Assembly (NCBI GenBank): GCA_028829895.1
Contig: CM054177.1
Coordinates: 75,662,663-75,726,662, forward strand
Length of the DNA stretch: 64,000 nucleotides
Direction: 5' to 3'
Source of the DNA: Sinotaia quadrata
Lineage: Eukaryota; Mollusca; Gastropoda; Architaenioglossa; Viviparidae
Shown: in pieces, positions 24,801 through 40,545 of the stretch
Layout: each line of letters opens with the position of its first letter
How positions within the stretch are numbered: the stretch's first letter is position 1
The notes under the pieces: generated by a model
The model's input: only the letters and a program-made list of their open reading frames with translations
Told to the model about the DNA's origin: nothing
Database searches by the model: none
Made by a program: the position numbers and the translations under genes

Positions 24801-27800
24801 CAGACTTCAACAAACTATATCTTGTGACTTTGACAAGAAATTGAAAGACTTCAATAAATTTTATCTTGCAAGTTTGACAAATGATCTACAGACTTTATTT
24901 ATACAAACTATATCTTGTGAGTTTGACAAAAGATTGACAGACTTTGACAAACTATACCTTGTGAGTTTGACAAATGATTTATAGACAATAACAAATTATA
25001 TATCTTGTGAGTTTGACAGTGTGACGCCTACACCATACTAGTTACTGGTTATGATTATTATTGTTAATTAATCACCTTTCACTAATCACAAGTTATGAGA
25101 ATCTTAATATTACGTTATTAATAATTCTTCAGAAGACACCACTCATCTCTCTCACTTGGCAGATATGTGGGCATTATTTTGGCAGATAGGCAGCCACTGT
25201 AAACATTTTCTCTCTTCCACAACATTAAGACATCACACAATATTTCCATAGGTGGAAAACTTCTTATTAAAGGAGAAGATAAATCCATTTGTTAATCTAT
25301 ATTTAGCAAGCCCCCATCCACACACTTTCTTCTCCAACATATGGTAATCTATTATGTGTAAGAAGGTCATCAACAAATTTATTGTTAAATTTATTGATGA
25401 CCTTCTTACACATATTGACTTTCTTACACAATAAATTTATTAAATCAACAATCAAATATACAACATATGAATAAAATCAAAAGAGCGTTGGCATTTACAT
25501 CACTTCACAACAATGTTCAATTAACACTGAAAAATCATTCAGTTTATTCTAGCATAGACATTGGCAGTCAGTTAACATAATATATAATCGAGTTCATAGA
25601 TATCATCATGGATATCAGAGTAGTGTTTCAGAGAAATAATTAAAGTCGATGCACATAATATGTTCAAAGATAGCAGCTGTCACAGGCACATGTTTCACAA
25701 TTATGTGGTTTGCAACGAGTCACAGCCTCTCATATTTAGGAAAGGTCCCATGTGTCTCATCTAGAGGCATGTTACACAACAGTTCCAGAATCTTCGACAT
25801 GCTCTCCAAGCACCCATAGAGAATAGTCCTGAATTTCAACATGTGATATCAAGCTCATCAAGAAGAATGTTCTTGAATTTCCATGTTCATTTACTCAACA
25901 CACTATGAGGAATATTCAAGATAATTTTCATGGATTCTCAAGACTATACTCAAGCCACAAATTTCTGCCATATTTGCTCTCAAACAGAATTCACAGAAAT
26001 CAACTTACTGCAACACATTTTACTGATATAGTGATAAGTTGATGACAACACTGGATTCACACACCAACATAATTAGTAGAGCACAGTTGTCACCATAGTC
26101 ACATGACAAAAGTAATACAAAAAGGCCTGCTCCTCCTAAGCTAATGACCACCTTTATGACCAGACTTAAGTTATGTTCAAATTCAAAGTGATTAGAATAG
26201 AGTACTTTTTCAACAAAGAAATTTCCAGTCCATCCCCATTGGATGAATATGATACAAACAAGTGTGAAACTATTAGTCAGAAAAACTATTCATCCAGTTC
26301 AAACTGGTTTGGATTGCATCAGCAATTTCTAGCTTATCTTCCAATTGAGTTGTTTACTTCCAACTTTGATACTTAAAATATCAGCATAAGCAGTGCCCAA
26401 GGTCAGGTCACTTTGACATATTATATAACAATTAAATATAGAAATAGGATAGGCAAATTTACTTCACCACAGAGTATCTTGTGAGTCTGACAAAGATAAT
26501 TATATGCTGACTTTTAGAAAGTATATCCTGAGGGTTGGACAAAGAGATTTGCAGACTTTTACAAAATATATCTTGTAAAATAATCCATGATAATTTTCTG
26601 AATGTTTGTCTGCAAGGAGCACCTTCCTGGGATGGGATACATGTATTTTAATCCAAGAGATCTGGTCTAGGTGTTAGTTTATTTTCTTTTTTAAATCCAC
26701 AGAAGTCAACCACCAGAAAGTAGTCATGCCCAGTCAGCAATTCTCACTACTGATAATAACCAGAATGGTTCATATGTACAGGAAGCAAGTGTATATCTCA
26801 AGAAACTTTACCTTTTTTAAAACTCTGATAACTAAATGCCATGGATCCATGGATCATCAAAAAATATTTAACTGTTAATCATAGTTATATCACTCTCTTC
26901 TGTGCTTCATGCAGTTGTCTCTCATAACTCATAGTTATATCAGTTTTAACCAATTGCCTTATTAATAAATATAAATAAGGCAATGTTCTTTTAAGAATAT
27001 TAACAACATTGATGACTGTGATTAAATACTGTACATTTAATTAACTTGTATGATGACTGAAAGGAACATCATGTTATGTCAGCTAATGTCACCCCTGCTG
27101 TATAACTTTCATGTTAACCAGTAGTAAAAGTGTATGTTGTTGCATCTGAGAGAGGGAGACACCTATAATCATTTTATAGCTAGTAAGCTCATGTTAAAAG
27201 TGACCCCTTTTCCTCAGATGGCAGCATCTGCGGTTGGGACATGATGCCTGCACCAGTACCAAGAATACCTGCAGCCATTGTGTAATCTAAACCTACATCC
27301 AGCCTGTCTCAAACATAGATTGGAGAGAAGCCTGACCTTTACAGAATAACATAGACAGCAACCCTACAAGTCACATGCCAAAGGTTCACAACTCTGGTCA
27401 TCTTGATGATTATTACAAAATTAACATTATAGTGTAGCAAGTGTAGCTCCAATCATAAATGCACTTAGAGCTAATGTTTATTCAATTAATAAACAGTTTG
27501 CCACAAAACCACAGAATGGCTTATATTATTCAAATTTTCTATTTTCTAAATAATCAGGACTGTTAGGTGGCTGGGGGCTTAGGGCTATAAGACTAAATTG
27601 TCTCTCTTATATCTCTCATATCACTCATAGTTATTCTGTGGTCCAATCCTGGATTATGGACTCTACCTGTAATTTTAGTTAATGCAGGGAGGGGAGGGAT
27701 GCATTCACACTAACTACCATTTATTGTGACCACCCATCCACCAGACATCATATCTGTACACAGTAAAAACTGATTTTAACATACCAGTGCTCCAACATTT

Positions 27801-30800
27801 CAAAACAAAAGAAATATAATCTTGTTGTTAACTTAGGGTTACTGTATACAGTAAAAACTACATAGCAGTGCTCCAACATTTCAAAACAAAAGAAATATAA
27901 TCTTGTTAACTTAGGGCTTACTGTATACAGTAAAAACTACATAGCAGTGCTCACAACAATTCAACAACAAAAGAAACATAACTTTGTTGTTAACTTAGGG
28001 CTTACTCTTTTAAGACACATGGAATTAGCATAGCTGTGCTCACATTTCAAGAATAAAAGCAGCCACTGATATGGACTCCATGACATTTAGATCTGAACTT
28101 TTAATTCTCTCAATTTTTCATTTGACAATTATAACTCATTCACTAGCTTTGTGTTTGCATACTTACAAGAAACATTACTATTTGACTAACAAGAAATGTT
28201 TAATGATTTTAGTCCATTTTTTATGTCATTTTATATTAGATGATATCTACTTCATATATATATATACACACACACAAGCAAACTCACTCATATACACTAC
28301 ATCCATACACCTCTTACAAGTGAGACACCTGTACACCCATCACAACTTCACAGAGCAGAAATTTGCTAAGAAAGAAATATTGCGTGAATTATAAAATTAA
28401 TATATAACTAAAGACTATTTATACAAGACCAATAAAATAAATTTCACCCACCTGTACGACCATATTCACCATCAAAACCAGGCCGCCCATCACGACCAGC
28501 AGTTCCAATTTCACCCGGTAATCCTGGCAAACCTAGCAGTCCATCATCTCCTTCTCTACCGGGCTCACCTGGAATTCCTGGTGGGCCAGACAGTCCCATA
28601 TTGCCTTTCAAACCAGGCAAACCTGGTAAGCCAGACTCTCCACGGAAACCAGGCTCTCCAACAGAACCTTGTGTACCATCAAGTCCAAGCAGACCATCAC
28701 GCCCACGATTTCCTCTAGCACCTGGTCGCCCACTACGTCCTGTTAGTCCTGGTTCTCCCTGAAAAGGAAATGAATTCACTCACTAGGTGTACATATTAGA
28801 ACAAAATATGGTTTTAAAAACTAAAGCAATAATATATTGTTGAAACAGGAAATGTTTTTTGAATTAACAAAATATATTTCAGAAAAACTCACTCTTGAAC
28901 CTGGTTCTCCTGGAAACCCAGGCAAGCCCTCACTGCCTATCATACCCTTCAATCCAGGTAATCCCATGCGGCCATCTTCTCCAGGTAATCCTGAGTCACC
29001 TGTTTGACCAGGTAATCCCGGAAGACCTAAACAAAAATTCACTTGAAAATTAGGATGCAATAATCCAGAATAAATGCGTAAATATAGCATGTGACCATTG
29101 TTTCTGGTTTATGCACATTTATTTACACAGAATAAAACCATTTACGTGAGTGAACAAGTAGACCATGAACATTTCTTGAAACATTCACCTGAGTGAACAA
29201 GTGCACCATGAATATTTCCAAGTTGTTCACATGAGTTAACAAAATGCTTATGAATATACAACTCTCAGAGAGATCACACTCGTTCTTGCAGTCTCTAATT
29301 CTCTCATGATCTAATAGTTCTAATACATATTCTTAGATTCTCAACTTCTGTTGTTGGGTTCCAAACTGTTTGTGTCATGAAGATATTTATGTGCATCAGA
29401 ATTTGTGGGGTGATATATGATAGACTATCAAACTCTAAAAATGCATTATAGAATTTAAATTCACATTTCTTTATGGATACATTTTAACTGTTAACATCTT
29501 CAGGCACTTAAGTTATATAACTGTATTTGCTTAAAATTTTTGCTTGTATATTACTCTTTGTGTTACCTGCATATTATTAACTCTTCATTCAAATCGGACA
29601 GTAATACAGTTATTAATTTGCTACAAAATGTTTCTCTTCCCTTTCTTACATTTTCCTTTTTTAAAATAGCAAATGAACAGTTTTGCAGCCTTGTTTTAAA
29701 GATATATTACATATGTAAAAAGGACTTTTAAAATATCTATTTATTAACTTTTAATAAATCTACAAAGGTTTATATGTATAAATATCCCAGCAATTAAGCA
29801 TCATGCATGGAAATCCTGGTAGAGATATAAATACTCCACAATTAATCAAACATACCTGGTATTCCTTGCTCTCCAGGTGCTCCAGGTTCCCCAGGTACAC
29901 CATCTATGCCTAGAAGTCCATCTATACCTGGCAGTCCAGGTCGACCTGAATAAAATATTAATGGAAGAAAAAAAATTCAAAATGGCATTTAAAAAAAATT
30001 ACCCTAAAATTTTCAAATTGGAATTTTTGAACCATTTTATACAAGTCTTTTATTCATAACTGTGGTTATAGACTCTAACCACAATCTTCCAAGAATTAAA
30101 ATTTTTCAACAATGCAAATGACAAGATCTTTGTTGTTCTATAAACAATATATTTTAATTCAGTGATAAAAGTAATGACACATCAATCTATGATATTCATG
30201 GAATAGTTTATAATAATAATAATAATGCATTGTAACCAAATAAGTAAAGAATAATTCTGAGGTTTGTCACCATTTATATTCAAGCATAATTAAGTAAATC
30301 AGCAGAAACCTAAGGATTAGATTTACCACACAATTCACAAACTTGATGCCTGTTGAAAACAAACAATACTATTGTTTCCTTTGGACACTAACTCTAGTAT
30401 CTTTCAGATACAAACACTGCTTTGAATTCACAGGGACTGCTGTTATTATTAAATAGAGTTGAATCAATTTTGAAATTTAAAAAAAATTGCAATAACAATT
30501 TTGATAAAATGCAGTGTCATGCTTTCTTTAAAAGCAGCTCTTTATTAACTGCTCTGATAAGTTGCAGATTACTGCAAGACAATTCTCCCAAACAGTAATA
30601 TATGTTACTTTCAGCAATGCAGAAACTTGATTTAGTTAGAATAAGAGCAAGACAATTCTCTCATACAGCAAGATATATTGCCTTCATAAGTGGTTTGAAA
30701 ATGTTTGCTACATCCCTCTTTACTTTCTGAACTTTAAATGGGATTCGGGTCTTGTTATCTGGAAGTTTATAATTTTGTAAATCTAGGGGTTGACTTATGC

Positions 30801-33800
30801 TTGATCTGATGGATGCTCAGTTTAACTTATAATCGGACCAAAGAACACTTGAGTATATATAGTAAGTATAATTCTTTGCTTAGTTAAGTAATATTTTTAG
30901 ATAACAAACATAAAGAGTAAGCTGGCAATCTGATTACCTGAGAAATGCTGAGTTACAGGATATTACTGTTTGGTAATTTTACTCTTTTATTAGTTTACTA
31001 ATTTACTAAGAGCACTTAAAAGCAAAACAGAACATAAGTGCATTGTATATTTAAAAAAATTAATAAATAAACATGCAGTAGAACATTAATTATCTGACTT
31101 GGACAGGATTTATGAAGAGTCAGATTACCATAAAGATGCACTCATTACATAACAGATTCAAATATGTTGTCAGCAGAACCAGTGCTCCCCCTTTCACACT
31201 GAATATGTCTGTGTATTGAGCCTAACCTCTGTTTCATCACAGAGCAGAGTGCAGTCATGTTAATGTTCTTCTTGATAACATAAAGTATCACAATATAATG
31301 GTGCTATCATGTTAGTGTTCTTGTTGATAACATAAAGTATCACAATATAATGGTGCTATCATGTTAGTGTTCTTGATGATAACATATACCACCATATAAT
31401 AGTGCTGTCATATTAGTTCTCACAGATAAAATTTATGTATACAAATACTGATTAATTATTGAATAATTCCAACACTAATTATCACATAATTGTAACTGTA
31501 GTCAACAGAACGGGAGAATATTTTGTTTACAATATAAACAAAATGTGTGTTGCAAAGAAAGACACTATTCAGTGTACACGTAAAATCAGTTTACAATTAT
31601 GTTCATGTTGTCGACTAAGGGAAGGTCAGGTGATCAGAATTTTATGTTATGTGCTTCATATGCTGGAACATGAAATGGAGTAGCTTGCCTAAGAACAAAG
31701 TATTTATTAAAATAACTGAACTGCTTAATGTTTCACTTACCTGGTCCTCCTGCTATTCCATCTCCACGGTCCCCCTTGGGTCCGGGTAGTCCAGGAATTC
31801 CATCTTCTCCTTGCAAACCAGGTATCCCTGGCAGGCCTGAATATAGACAAAAACAAAATAGCTTTGTCTTATACTGTACCTTTGATAATTAGTATCAATG
31901 AATGAAAGCAAAAAATGAGAGTAGTTATATTTCTGTTGGACATTTAGTATACAGCATGAAAATGCATTCATACAATAACAAATAGTTACCAAAAAGAAAA
32001 ATTAAAATTTTAAATAAAGCATTAAACTAAAAATGGTACATAACAACACTACTTATATCCAGATCTAGATTTTCTTTATCCATGCCTAGGGCCAATTCCT
32101 GAAGTTTAACCCCAATTATAGAATTTCCTCCTTATTTATATGCTTAAGACACAATCTACATACTTATACCCATATCCAGATTCACTATTGATTTGCACCT
32201 AGGAACCACTATTAATATGTTACTTCTTTGTAACCAAATTTCCAAATTAAGAATAGTTATAAATACCCAATGTGTGCTAGTCTGGTTGTATGAAGGACAA
32301 GGAATATATATTTCTTTATGGAAAATTCCTGTCCTTAAAAATAGCTTCCTACTCAAATTTTTGCTATCCTAAACTAAACCCAATCTTTAGTGCCTTACAG
32401 AAAATCAAGCACTGCATATTTCCATCAAAGACTTAAACAATTTTTTTCCCTGTGAACTGGTTCTGGTTGATGTGAATATAAACATTATTTTAGCATGATA
32501 ATTTCCACTGTATTCCTCGATCAACAAAACTTTTATTTTATAAAATAATTTTATAAAATAGCTTGTGCACAGTACAAAATAAACTGGACCAGGACTGATT
32601 CATGTACATCAGGAGCTCCCAACTTCCTTGTACCCAAGGGCATACCTGAGAGTTAATGAAAGAGTGGACATCAACCACTTAACATAAGCTATGGCAATCT
32701 TACTCTAGATCTATGCCATTTTAACATCCAGCTGGCAAGTCCATAATGGCATCACAGGTATATTGGTGCCTGAGGGCACACTGCTGGGCACCCTTGACCT
32801 ACTTGATTAAAAGTTCTAGCATTACTCAGGTGTGTAAATGGATGACTTTAGCTTTATAATAATACATACAATTCCACCGCACTACACTACAGTCTACTGA
32901 TTTTGCTTTGTAACACTACACATCATGCTATCCACTAGACTACAATGTTTCTTTTTTATAACACTAAAAGTTCACATCGTTCCACCCACTACACTACACT
33001 ATACTGATTCTGCTCTGTAACAATATACCTGTTACTTTATACTGATTTTCACACTGTTGTTGCATATGCAGACAGCTGCAAAGCAAATTACAAAATTGCA
33101 AAATATCTGCAAGAAAAGGGACTATTTATACCTGTAACTGTACTGTAAGTTAATGCAGATCTGTAAATGGATAGATGACACTAACAAATATACTTCCCAT
33201 AATTCATATAATGAGTCTGAACTTCGTAAGATTGTACCTTGTTGTCATGAATGTTTTCACAAAAGTTGTGCCATAAACCACTTTTATCAATACATTATTT
33301 TCATCCATAAATGTTCTTGATAGTGTTCCGTTGTTATGTATAAAACTCTTAAGATTGCAGTAACAATAAAAACACAAGAAACAGCAACCTACCATCTTCT
33401 CCACGTGATCCTTTGAGACCAAGCAGCCCTGGCAAGCCTAAGCTTCCCTTTATGCCTTTAGCACCAGGTACTCCATCCAATCCCTGTGTTCCAGGTGGCC
33501 CAGACTCACCCGGAATTCCTGGAAGGCCTACATCTCCAATATCACCTGACTCACCTTTGGAGAAAATAAAGACAAGGCAACTAAAGCCAGAGACACAGCT
33601 TGCTTGGTTATCAGTCAAATTAATTGTAAGATGAATGTTTTATTTTTCCTCTTTAAAATCTGTAATTACTACTTGTGCAGTTAGTTTTAATTTCTGCAGT
33701 CTGTTCAGTGTTGTGCTGTGTTGTGTTGATTAATTACAATATATGTTCTTGACTCTTTTTACTTAATACTTAGTTTTATATCAATTGTATGTATTTTAAA

Positions 33801-36800
33801 ATGAAAAAAAAGTTTGGTTGACTTCAACTAGATTACTAAGTGAACTCCAGCATGGCTAGTAGTTTTCTGTTAATATATAAATTCATGGACAGCATGTAGC
33901 CCAATTAGAAAATGAGACAAATCAACAAAAGAAAAAAAGAAACAGACCACCTGTACACATCAGGTGAGCCCAGAAAATTACAAAAGAAATGTCTCAACAA
34001 CACCAAACAGCCACAACAAAAGAGAAAAAAAACCAGCACATACCACCATCACCACTGACAATGACGGGTGTACTGAGAGCAACAGTATTTGCAGTGGGAG
34101 TATTTTAAACACCATATTGCAGACATGATACAACTGCTGCTCGACTGGCTATACTGGCCACCAGCATCCATCTATGCACATCTCAATGGACAGTAATGAT
34201 AACAACAATGACAATACCACCAGTGATATGGACAGGTGTTGAACATCTTGGGTGTAGGTACTCGCCAGGTACAGACTTGGTGCACTACTGGTGTTGAACA
34301 TCCTGGGTGTATGTACTCACCAGGTACAGACTTGGCGTGCTACTGGCCTGGACTCTGTAAGATACCCACCCACCATCTTCCCTCCAACACCAATGACTAC
34401 AACATCAAACACCACAACATTAGCCCATGGACAGCTGGGCTAATGCATGCCTCTGCTGGCCAGACATGAGCACCACAGACCCACCAGCCACCATTCATCA
34501 TCACCACTCTAAAAATTTACTTTCAACAACCCCTCCATTTTGTCCTTTCACCACCTTCAACCCTCTCAACAGTGGTACACTTTGTTACAGGCAGCTAAAT
34601 CCACCCAGGTCAGAAACTGCCATCATCCTAAGCAAAGAAGAAGTAATCTAGCATGCACAGCACTGAAACAAGCCAAGCAAATGCTAGCAGAAAATTTATT
34701 TGCGAAATCTGAAATATCATTCAAACCTTGATTATCAATGCCCAAAGCAGCAACAGGTTCACTAGATTTTGGACTTAAAAACATTTATCAAATGTTAGAC
34801 AACCAATGACACAATGATGACATTCAAGAACTGGGACTTACATATTAAACAATCACACAGCAATTACATGTTTTAAAATATGCCAATTTTCCATCTTTAA
34901 TACACTGTCTAATATCACTGCATTTATAAAAAAAAAAGATGTATACATTTTTAAAGAGAAATAAGTTCTTTTTAAAATGATTGTAATATGGACTTATAAA
35001 AACAAATGCTTAATTATTGCTACCCTTTCTTCCATTTCTGGAATTACAATTAATATATTTAAAATTTACTGTTTATCATTTACATTTTTTAAAAATCGAA
35101 TGGAAATTATTTATACTACATTTGCATAACTTCATTGTTTCTTTAACAAGGAATACAGTTTGCAGGAAAACAATGTCCCTAAATTTATTTTCAGCATTAT
35201 ATACAAAATTCCTTTACTATCTTCAGAAATGGAATCATTTGCAGGGTTTATGATGCTTTAATAATTAAAAAAAAAATACTAAATTTCCTAAGTAAATTTT
35301 GACAGAACATTTGTATGTTACCTAGTTCTCCAGGAAATCCAGGAAGGCCATCTTGTCCTGGGATTCCTGGTGTCCCAGGCCGACCTGTTAGGCCTATTTC
35401 ACCTTTGATTCCTGTCAAGACAAAAAGTATTAGACAATTCATTTCTTATTTGTCGGAAGCATGCATGCAAGTTAATAGCCCAGTTGTGTACATACATACA
35501 TAAATTACAAAATTCAATATTTAATCTTTCTGACAAACAAGTACACCAGATATACAAAGTAATTATCCATTTTTTCTGACAGACAAGTACACCAGATATA
35601 CAAAGTAATTATCCATTTTTTCTGACAGACAAGTAAACCAGAAATCCATAAAGTCATTATCCATTTGTATAACAGTCAAAAGCACACAAGCCAGTGTCCA
35701 GTTTCTTTCAGACAAAATCACTAGGAACACAACAGCAATGATCCTGTATGTGTTTTGCACGAATGCTAAGCACTGAACAAAATTTATATTATGTTCACAT
35801 ATGAGCAAAAAGCAGTTATTTTCCCAAATCCAATCACTGTACTGCACATACACATGTTCACCCACACCCAAATGCACACAATTAACAAAATAGAATTAGT
35901 ATACGTTTTATTAAATATGCATGGGGCCCAGTAAAAAGTGATGCTGTACTTAATAAAGTCACACACACATATAACTTTATTATTACAGCCTCACTTTTTA
36001 TAATTAATTATGAGAACTTTGTAGGCAAGCATTCTCTGCATCAGCACTCTCCAGGTGCCAGATCTACAAGTGGATGTTTAGGGTCAAAAACGGGATGGAG
36101 ATGGCTGTCAGATTTTGTAGCTTAAGATTAGCTTTAAAGATGTACTTGTTGGTACTCCATTAATATCTAAGTCCTGGGTGGGAAAGGTGGCAACTGTGGG
36201 ATCAGGTCACACACCTGGCAAGAGAAGAAAGTACTAGACAGTGAAGAAATTGGACAAGGAAGGAATTATTAAGGATGATTAGAGTGAAGAAATGGACAAG
36301 GAAAGAATAATTGACAATGATTAGAGTGAAGAAATGGACAAGGAAAGAATAACTGAGGATAATTAGAGTTATCTAACTCTGTTTGCTTTACTAGGCTTTG
36401 CAAGTCAGAATACTTTATATGCCACTAAGGTGAGACATGTATAAAAATATTACACATAAAAGGAGCTTGGGGGTTTTAAGTTAAATTATATATAGATGAA
36501 GAATTGATTGTTTAGTGAAAAAAAGTGTTGGCTAAAACTATGTAAAATATTAAACAAGAACTATAAGTAGCTTGACTCTGAAGATCAATATCATCAATTT
36601 TTTAAATTTCAATATAACTTTCTGAATGCTGCTTGTCACTGTTTGGAATAAAACCAAGGCAACAGCATTTTTTAAAAATAAATTCAAGCAATATTGTACA
36701 ATACATAACCTGTTGTTTGTTTAGGGGTTTAATTTCCTTTAGTATTTTCCAAGAATAATTAGGCCTATTTTGATCATTAAAGGGCCTGTTGGTGAATTTT

Positions 36801-39800
36801 AAAAAAATACAAACAATTCAAAGATGAATATATAATATATATATATATATAAAATTTAAGTTAATATTTTTTCATTTGTTCAAGAGAAAATTTACATTAA
36901 AAAAAATTATATATGCCACCACATAATGAGATGTTTAATTAAACCTATGTAGAAAAATAAGTTAATATGCTATTCACTGGCTGTCCTCCAACCAGGCAAT
37001 GAAGTTTAGCTTAAAATTATTTAACCACTGTCTTGAATCCTGCTTTTAAAGGTGTGGTTTGGTAAGGTGAATTAGCTCAAATGCAACAGACCACACACCT
37101 GAAACTCCTGGCAAACCATTTAGTCCAAGTGATCCTTTGGGACCTGGGCGTCCAACTCCTCCTGGCAAACCCGGCAATCCAGGTTGGCCATCATCACCTG
37201 GCCGTCCTGCTTCTCCAGGTATACCAGGCAAACCTTCATCACCCGGAACACCCCGTAATCCAGGAAGACCTAAGAATACAGATGCAATTAATTTCTTGCA
37301 CTATCCATGGATGTGTGTAGTTAGTCCAAGCAAATCAGAGAGGTTACATTTCATCTATAGTTATCTATTGTAACTTCAATTGATGTGAGCAGATAATTCA
37401 AACAGATATAAGAAGTTATAGCTAATCTTCAGTTAACCTGCTGCATTGTAAATGGGTGTGTTTGCATAATTCAAGTAGACATGAGAAATACAATTACAGT
37501 CAGACTACAGTTAATCTGTTGCATTATCAATAGTAATACAAATAGAGAAGTATATATATGAAACACAATAGATGTGTTTAAATAAGTCAAACAGATTTAA
37601 AATTAAAATAAAGTTATTTTTAATCCATAACCTAAATGACAATTAGGTTATGTCACATACACTATGATAACAAGCAGATCTAGTCATGTATTTGGATAAG
37701 ATCATAACACAGGTGCCATTACTCATGCAATATAATAAGATAATAATAAGATCTAGTCATGTATTTGGATAAGATCATAGCACAGGTGTCGTTACTCATG
37801 CAATATAATAAGATAATAATAAGATCTAGTCAGGTAGTGGGATAAGTTCATAATATAGGTGCTGTCAAATATGCCAGGTAAAGAAGCAGATGATGTCACA
37901 TGCATGTCAAAACATGTCAAAATACCAGAGATACAACAAGTGTGTGCCAGGGATCAAACAGGTGACATCACATGTAAAGGTTAAAGAATGTGACATTACA
38001 TATGTCAAAGTTAAAGCGAGTGATGTTGCCAATGCCAGTGATAAAACAGGTGATGTCAGACACAAGGAATGAAACAGGTGAATTCTCATATGCCATGGAT
38101 AAAATGTACACTATGGATTAAATGTTCACCATGGATAAAATGTATGCCATGGATAAAATTGCACCATGGATGAAACAATGCACAAATGATTCAAATAAGT
38201 TGAGGATGACTTACAGATCATGCACATATGCTGGACATAACTCCAAAGTGATGTCATAAACAAAAGGGGACATAACAGGGACAACATGTAAGTGATGTCA
38301 CACATAACATGCCACATGATGTTACATATACCAAGAATAATATGCAAGTGATGTCAAAAAGAATAATACACAAGTGAAGGATTACATATACACTGCAGAT
38401 AATTTGACTGATGTCAGCTATTCTGGTGGACAATACATAGGAGGGTGCTGTGTACATACTCACCAGAAATGCCAGGTCCTCCAGGTCGCCCTTCTTCACC
38501 TGGGTATCCAGGTAGACCTTTTATTCCAGGTCGCCCAGAATTTCCTGGGATACCAGGCGAACCAGAGTAACCAGAGTCTCCTGCAGGAAATAAAATAAAT
38601 TTAGAATTATTTATATGAAATAATAAACATTATTAAATAAATGATCACCACAATTACTAGAAAGAAAATCTGTACATAATATCTTTTACAATAAAGAGAC
38701 TTTTCTAAGGGCAGAGACCTAAGTTAAAGATGCCAGAAAAATGAGAACTTCAATTAAATAAATCAATAAATTATAAAACAAATAATCCATTGAAAAGCAT
38801 AACAAGTAAAATACAGCAAAATTGATTTTAAATACAGTAAACATATATGAATTCAACTAACCACACCCAGCAAAAAAAAGGGGGAGAGAGAAATAAAACA
38901 ATATAATTCTGCCCACTATTCCATTCAATGAGTGTATTTCTCAGAGTGGGCATAAGATGGGAGATGTGAATCTGCTGTTCCCTCTGGATCTGTTTATGCC
39001 ACACAGTGCATTTCTAGTAGTTTCAAGAGTAATTTTGACTATATACAATTATAGTCTTGTCCACTGACTTTAGAACCTAACCCCCTCAAAAGATGTATCT
39101 CCACCCTAGTGGCCATTATTGTCATAAAATCAATTCATCATCATTGTTTATTATTAAATTAGCAATGTATATACATTTTCTAACATGAAGGAAATATCTT
39201 TGTTGATTCATTTCTCATTTGATCCTAAAAGAGTTTTTTCTAATAAGCAAAATAAATCAATCAATAAATAAAATTGCATGTAAATAAATAGAACAGTGAT
39301 CAATCCTGAATCAATAAAGAGAAATAGTTACCAATTTACATTTAGAAATATAAGACATATAAAAACTGAATCTTTTAACATATTGCAACTCTCAAAACTG
39401 TCTAAATTATATAAGTGTATACATAATGGTTGATACCTTTATATCCTTTCAAACCATTGAGGCCAGGTGCTCCTACCTCACCATCAATGCCATCAAGTCC
39501 TCGCTGACCTTTTTGTCCTTGAAAACCTGGTTCCCCTGGAATACCTTGAGGGGCACTGCGTGGAGTTTCCCCTTTTCTTCCTGGTTGGCCCTGGAAATAA
39601 AATCAATGAAATTAATGTAAAATATTTTTAATTACTTTTTCAGGTAAATATATTGTAAAAACATCCTATACATGCACAGCTCCATAATTTATAAAGAATA
39701 AATATATAAAACATATCTTGCTCAAGGGAGAGAATCTTTCCAGGTGAAGCTGATTTCACAAAGGAATGAAAAAAAGTAAATATATAAAACATATCTTGCA

Positions 39801-40509
39801 CAAGGGAGAGAATCTTTCCAGGTGAAGCTGATTTCACAAAGGGATGAAAAAGTAAAGGGGGATTAGAGACTTTACTATGGCCATGGATTGTTTTTCTATT
39901 GGTTTATTTATAGTTAAGTGTGTTCAAGGTGGGTTCTAGGGTGAGTCATCTGAAGGAGGGAGGAAGGTAACATAGAACTTTTGGCAAGTAACTTGCCCAG
40001 TCTGTACATTCACCAGAGAAGAACTACTCCCTGCTGTTACCCGGGTTGTTTGATGTGGAGCTGGCTCTTAAGGCTGGGCTGGAAGGTTTTTGTTAAGCCA
40101 TGAGCTTGGATTGGTCAAATCAAAGGAAAGCACATTATGATATCACTGTAACATGATTTAGCTGCCTACATTTAATTTAATGTCAATTAAATACATTTTT
40201 TTAATTTTTAAAAAGTTTAAATCACAGCATTTACTGAGCCAAAAAGGAAGCGGCTAAAATATTTCAATGCATATTCATTTCATATTCTATTAATAAAAAT
40301 GGTGTTTCTTACTTTTTATCAAAATATTTAGTGCATTTCTAGTCATCCTCTGGACATTTATGCATGGATGTTTGTCACTTCAATAAATCATTTATAGATT
40401 TATATATAGAGAGAGATTTTTTTAAATATTTAAAATTTACATTAAAAAATAATTTATCCACATATTATAAACTGAATTATATTGACATCAATATAATATT
40501 TACACTAAC

Positions 40510-40545
<36 letters not shown>

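Larger units (their letters stand above)
23813..28451 (-). other. 4.6-kb intron with tandem and dispersed repeats
   Basis: 23815-24560 is a very degenerate AT-rich stretch with recurring AGCCATGATTGTG-like motifs. A tandem array (24780-25017) is split by dispersed family 1 copy B (25018-26473). An 80-bp array lies at 27770-28010. No exon of the collagen register was found here. Confidence 0.6.

Noticed and set aside
26950..26996. Small hairpin with ATTGCCTTATT arms
   Set aside because: Only 11-bp arms in AT-rich sequence, so chance is likely.
28071..28394. 107-residue plus-strand frame just downstream of an 80-bp array
   Set aside because: Low-complexity, includes a TA/CA microsatellite, no domain.
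32600..32815. Possible hAT-like MITE (CAGGAGCTCCCAAC start)
   Set aside because: No matching right terminus or target-site duplication could be found.
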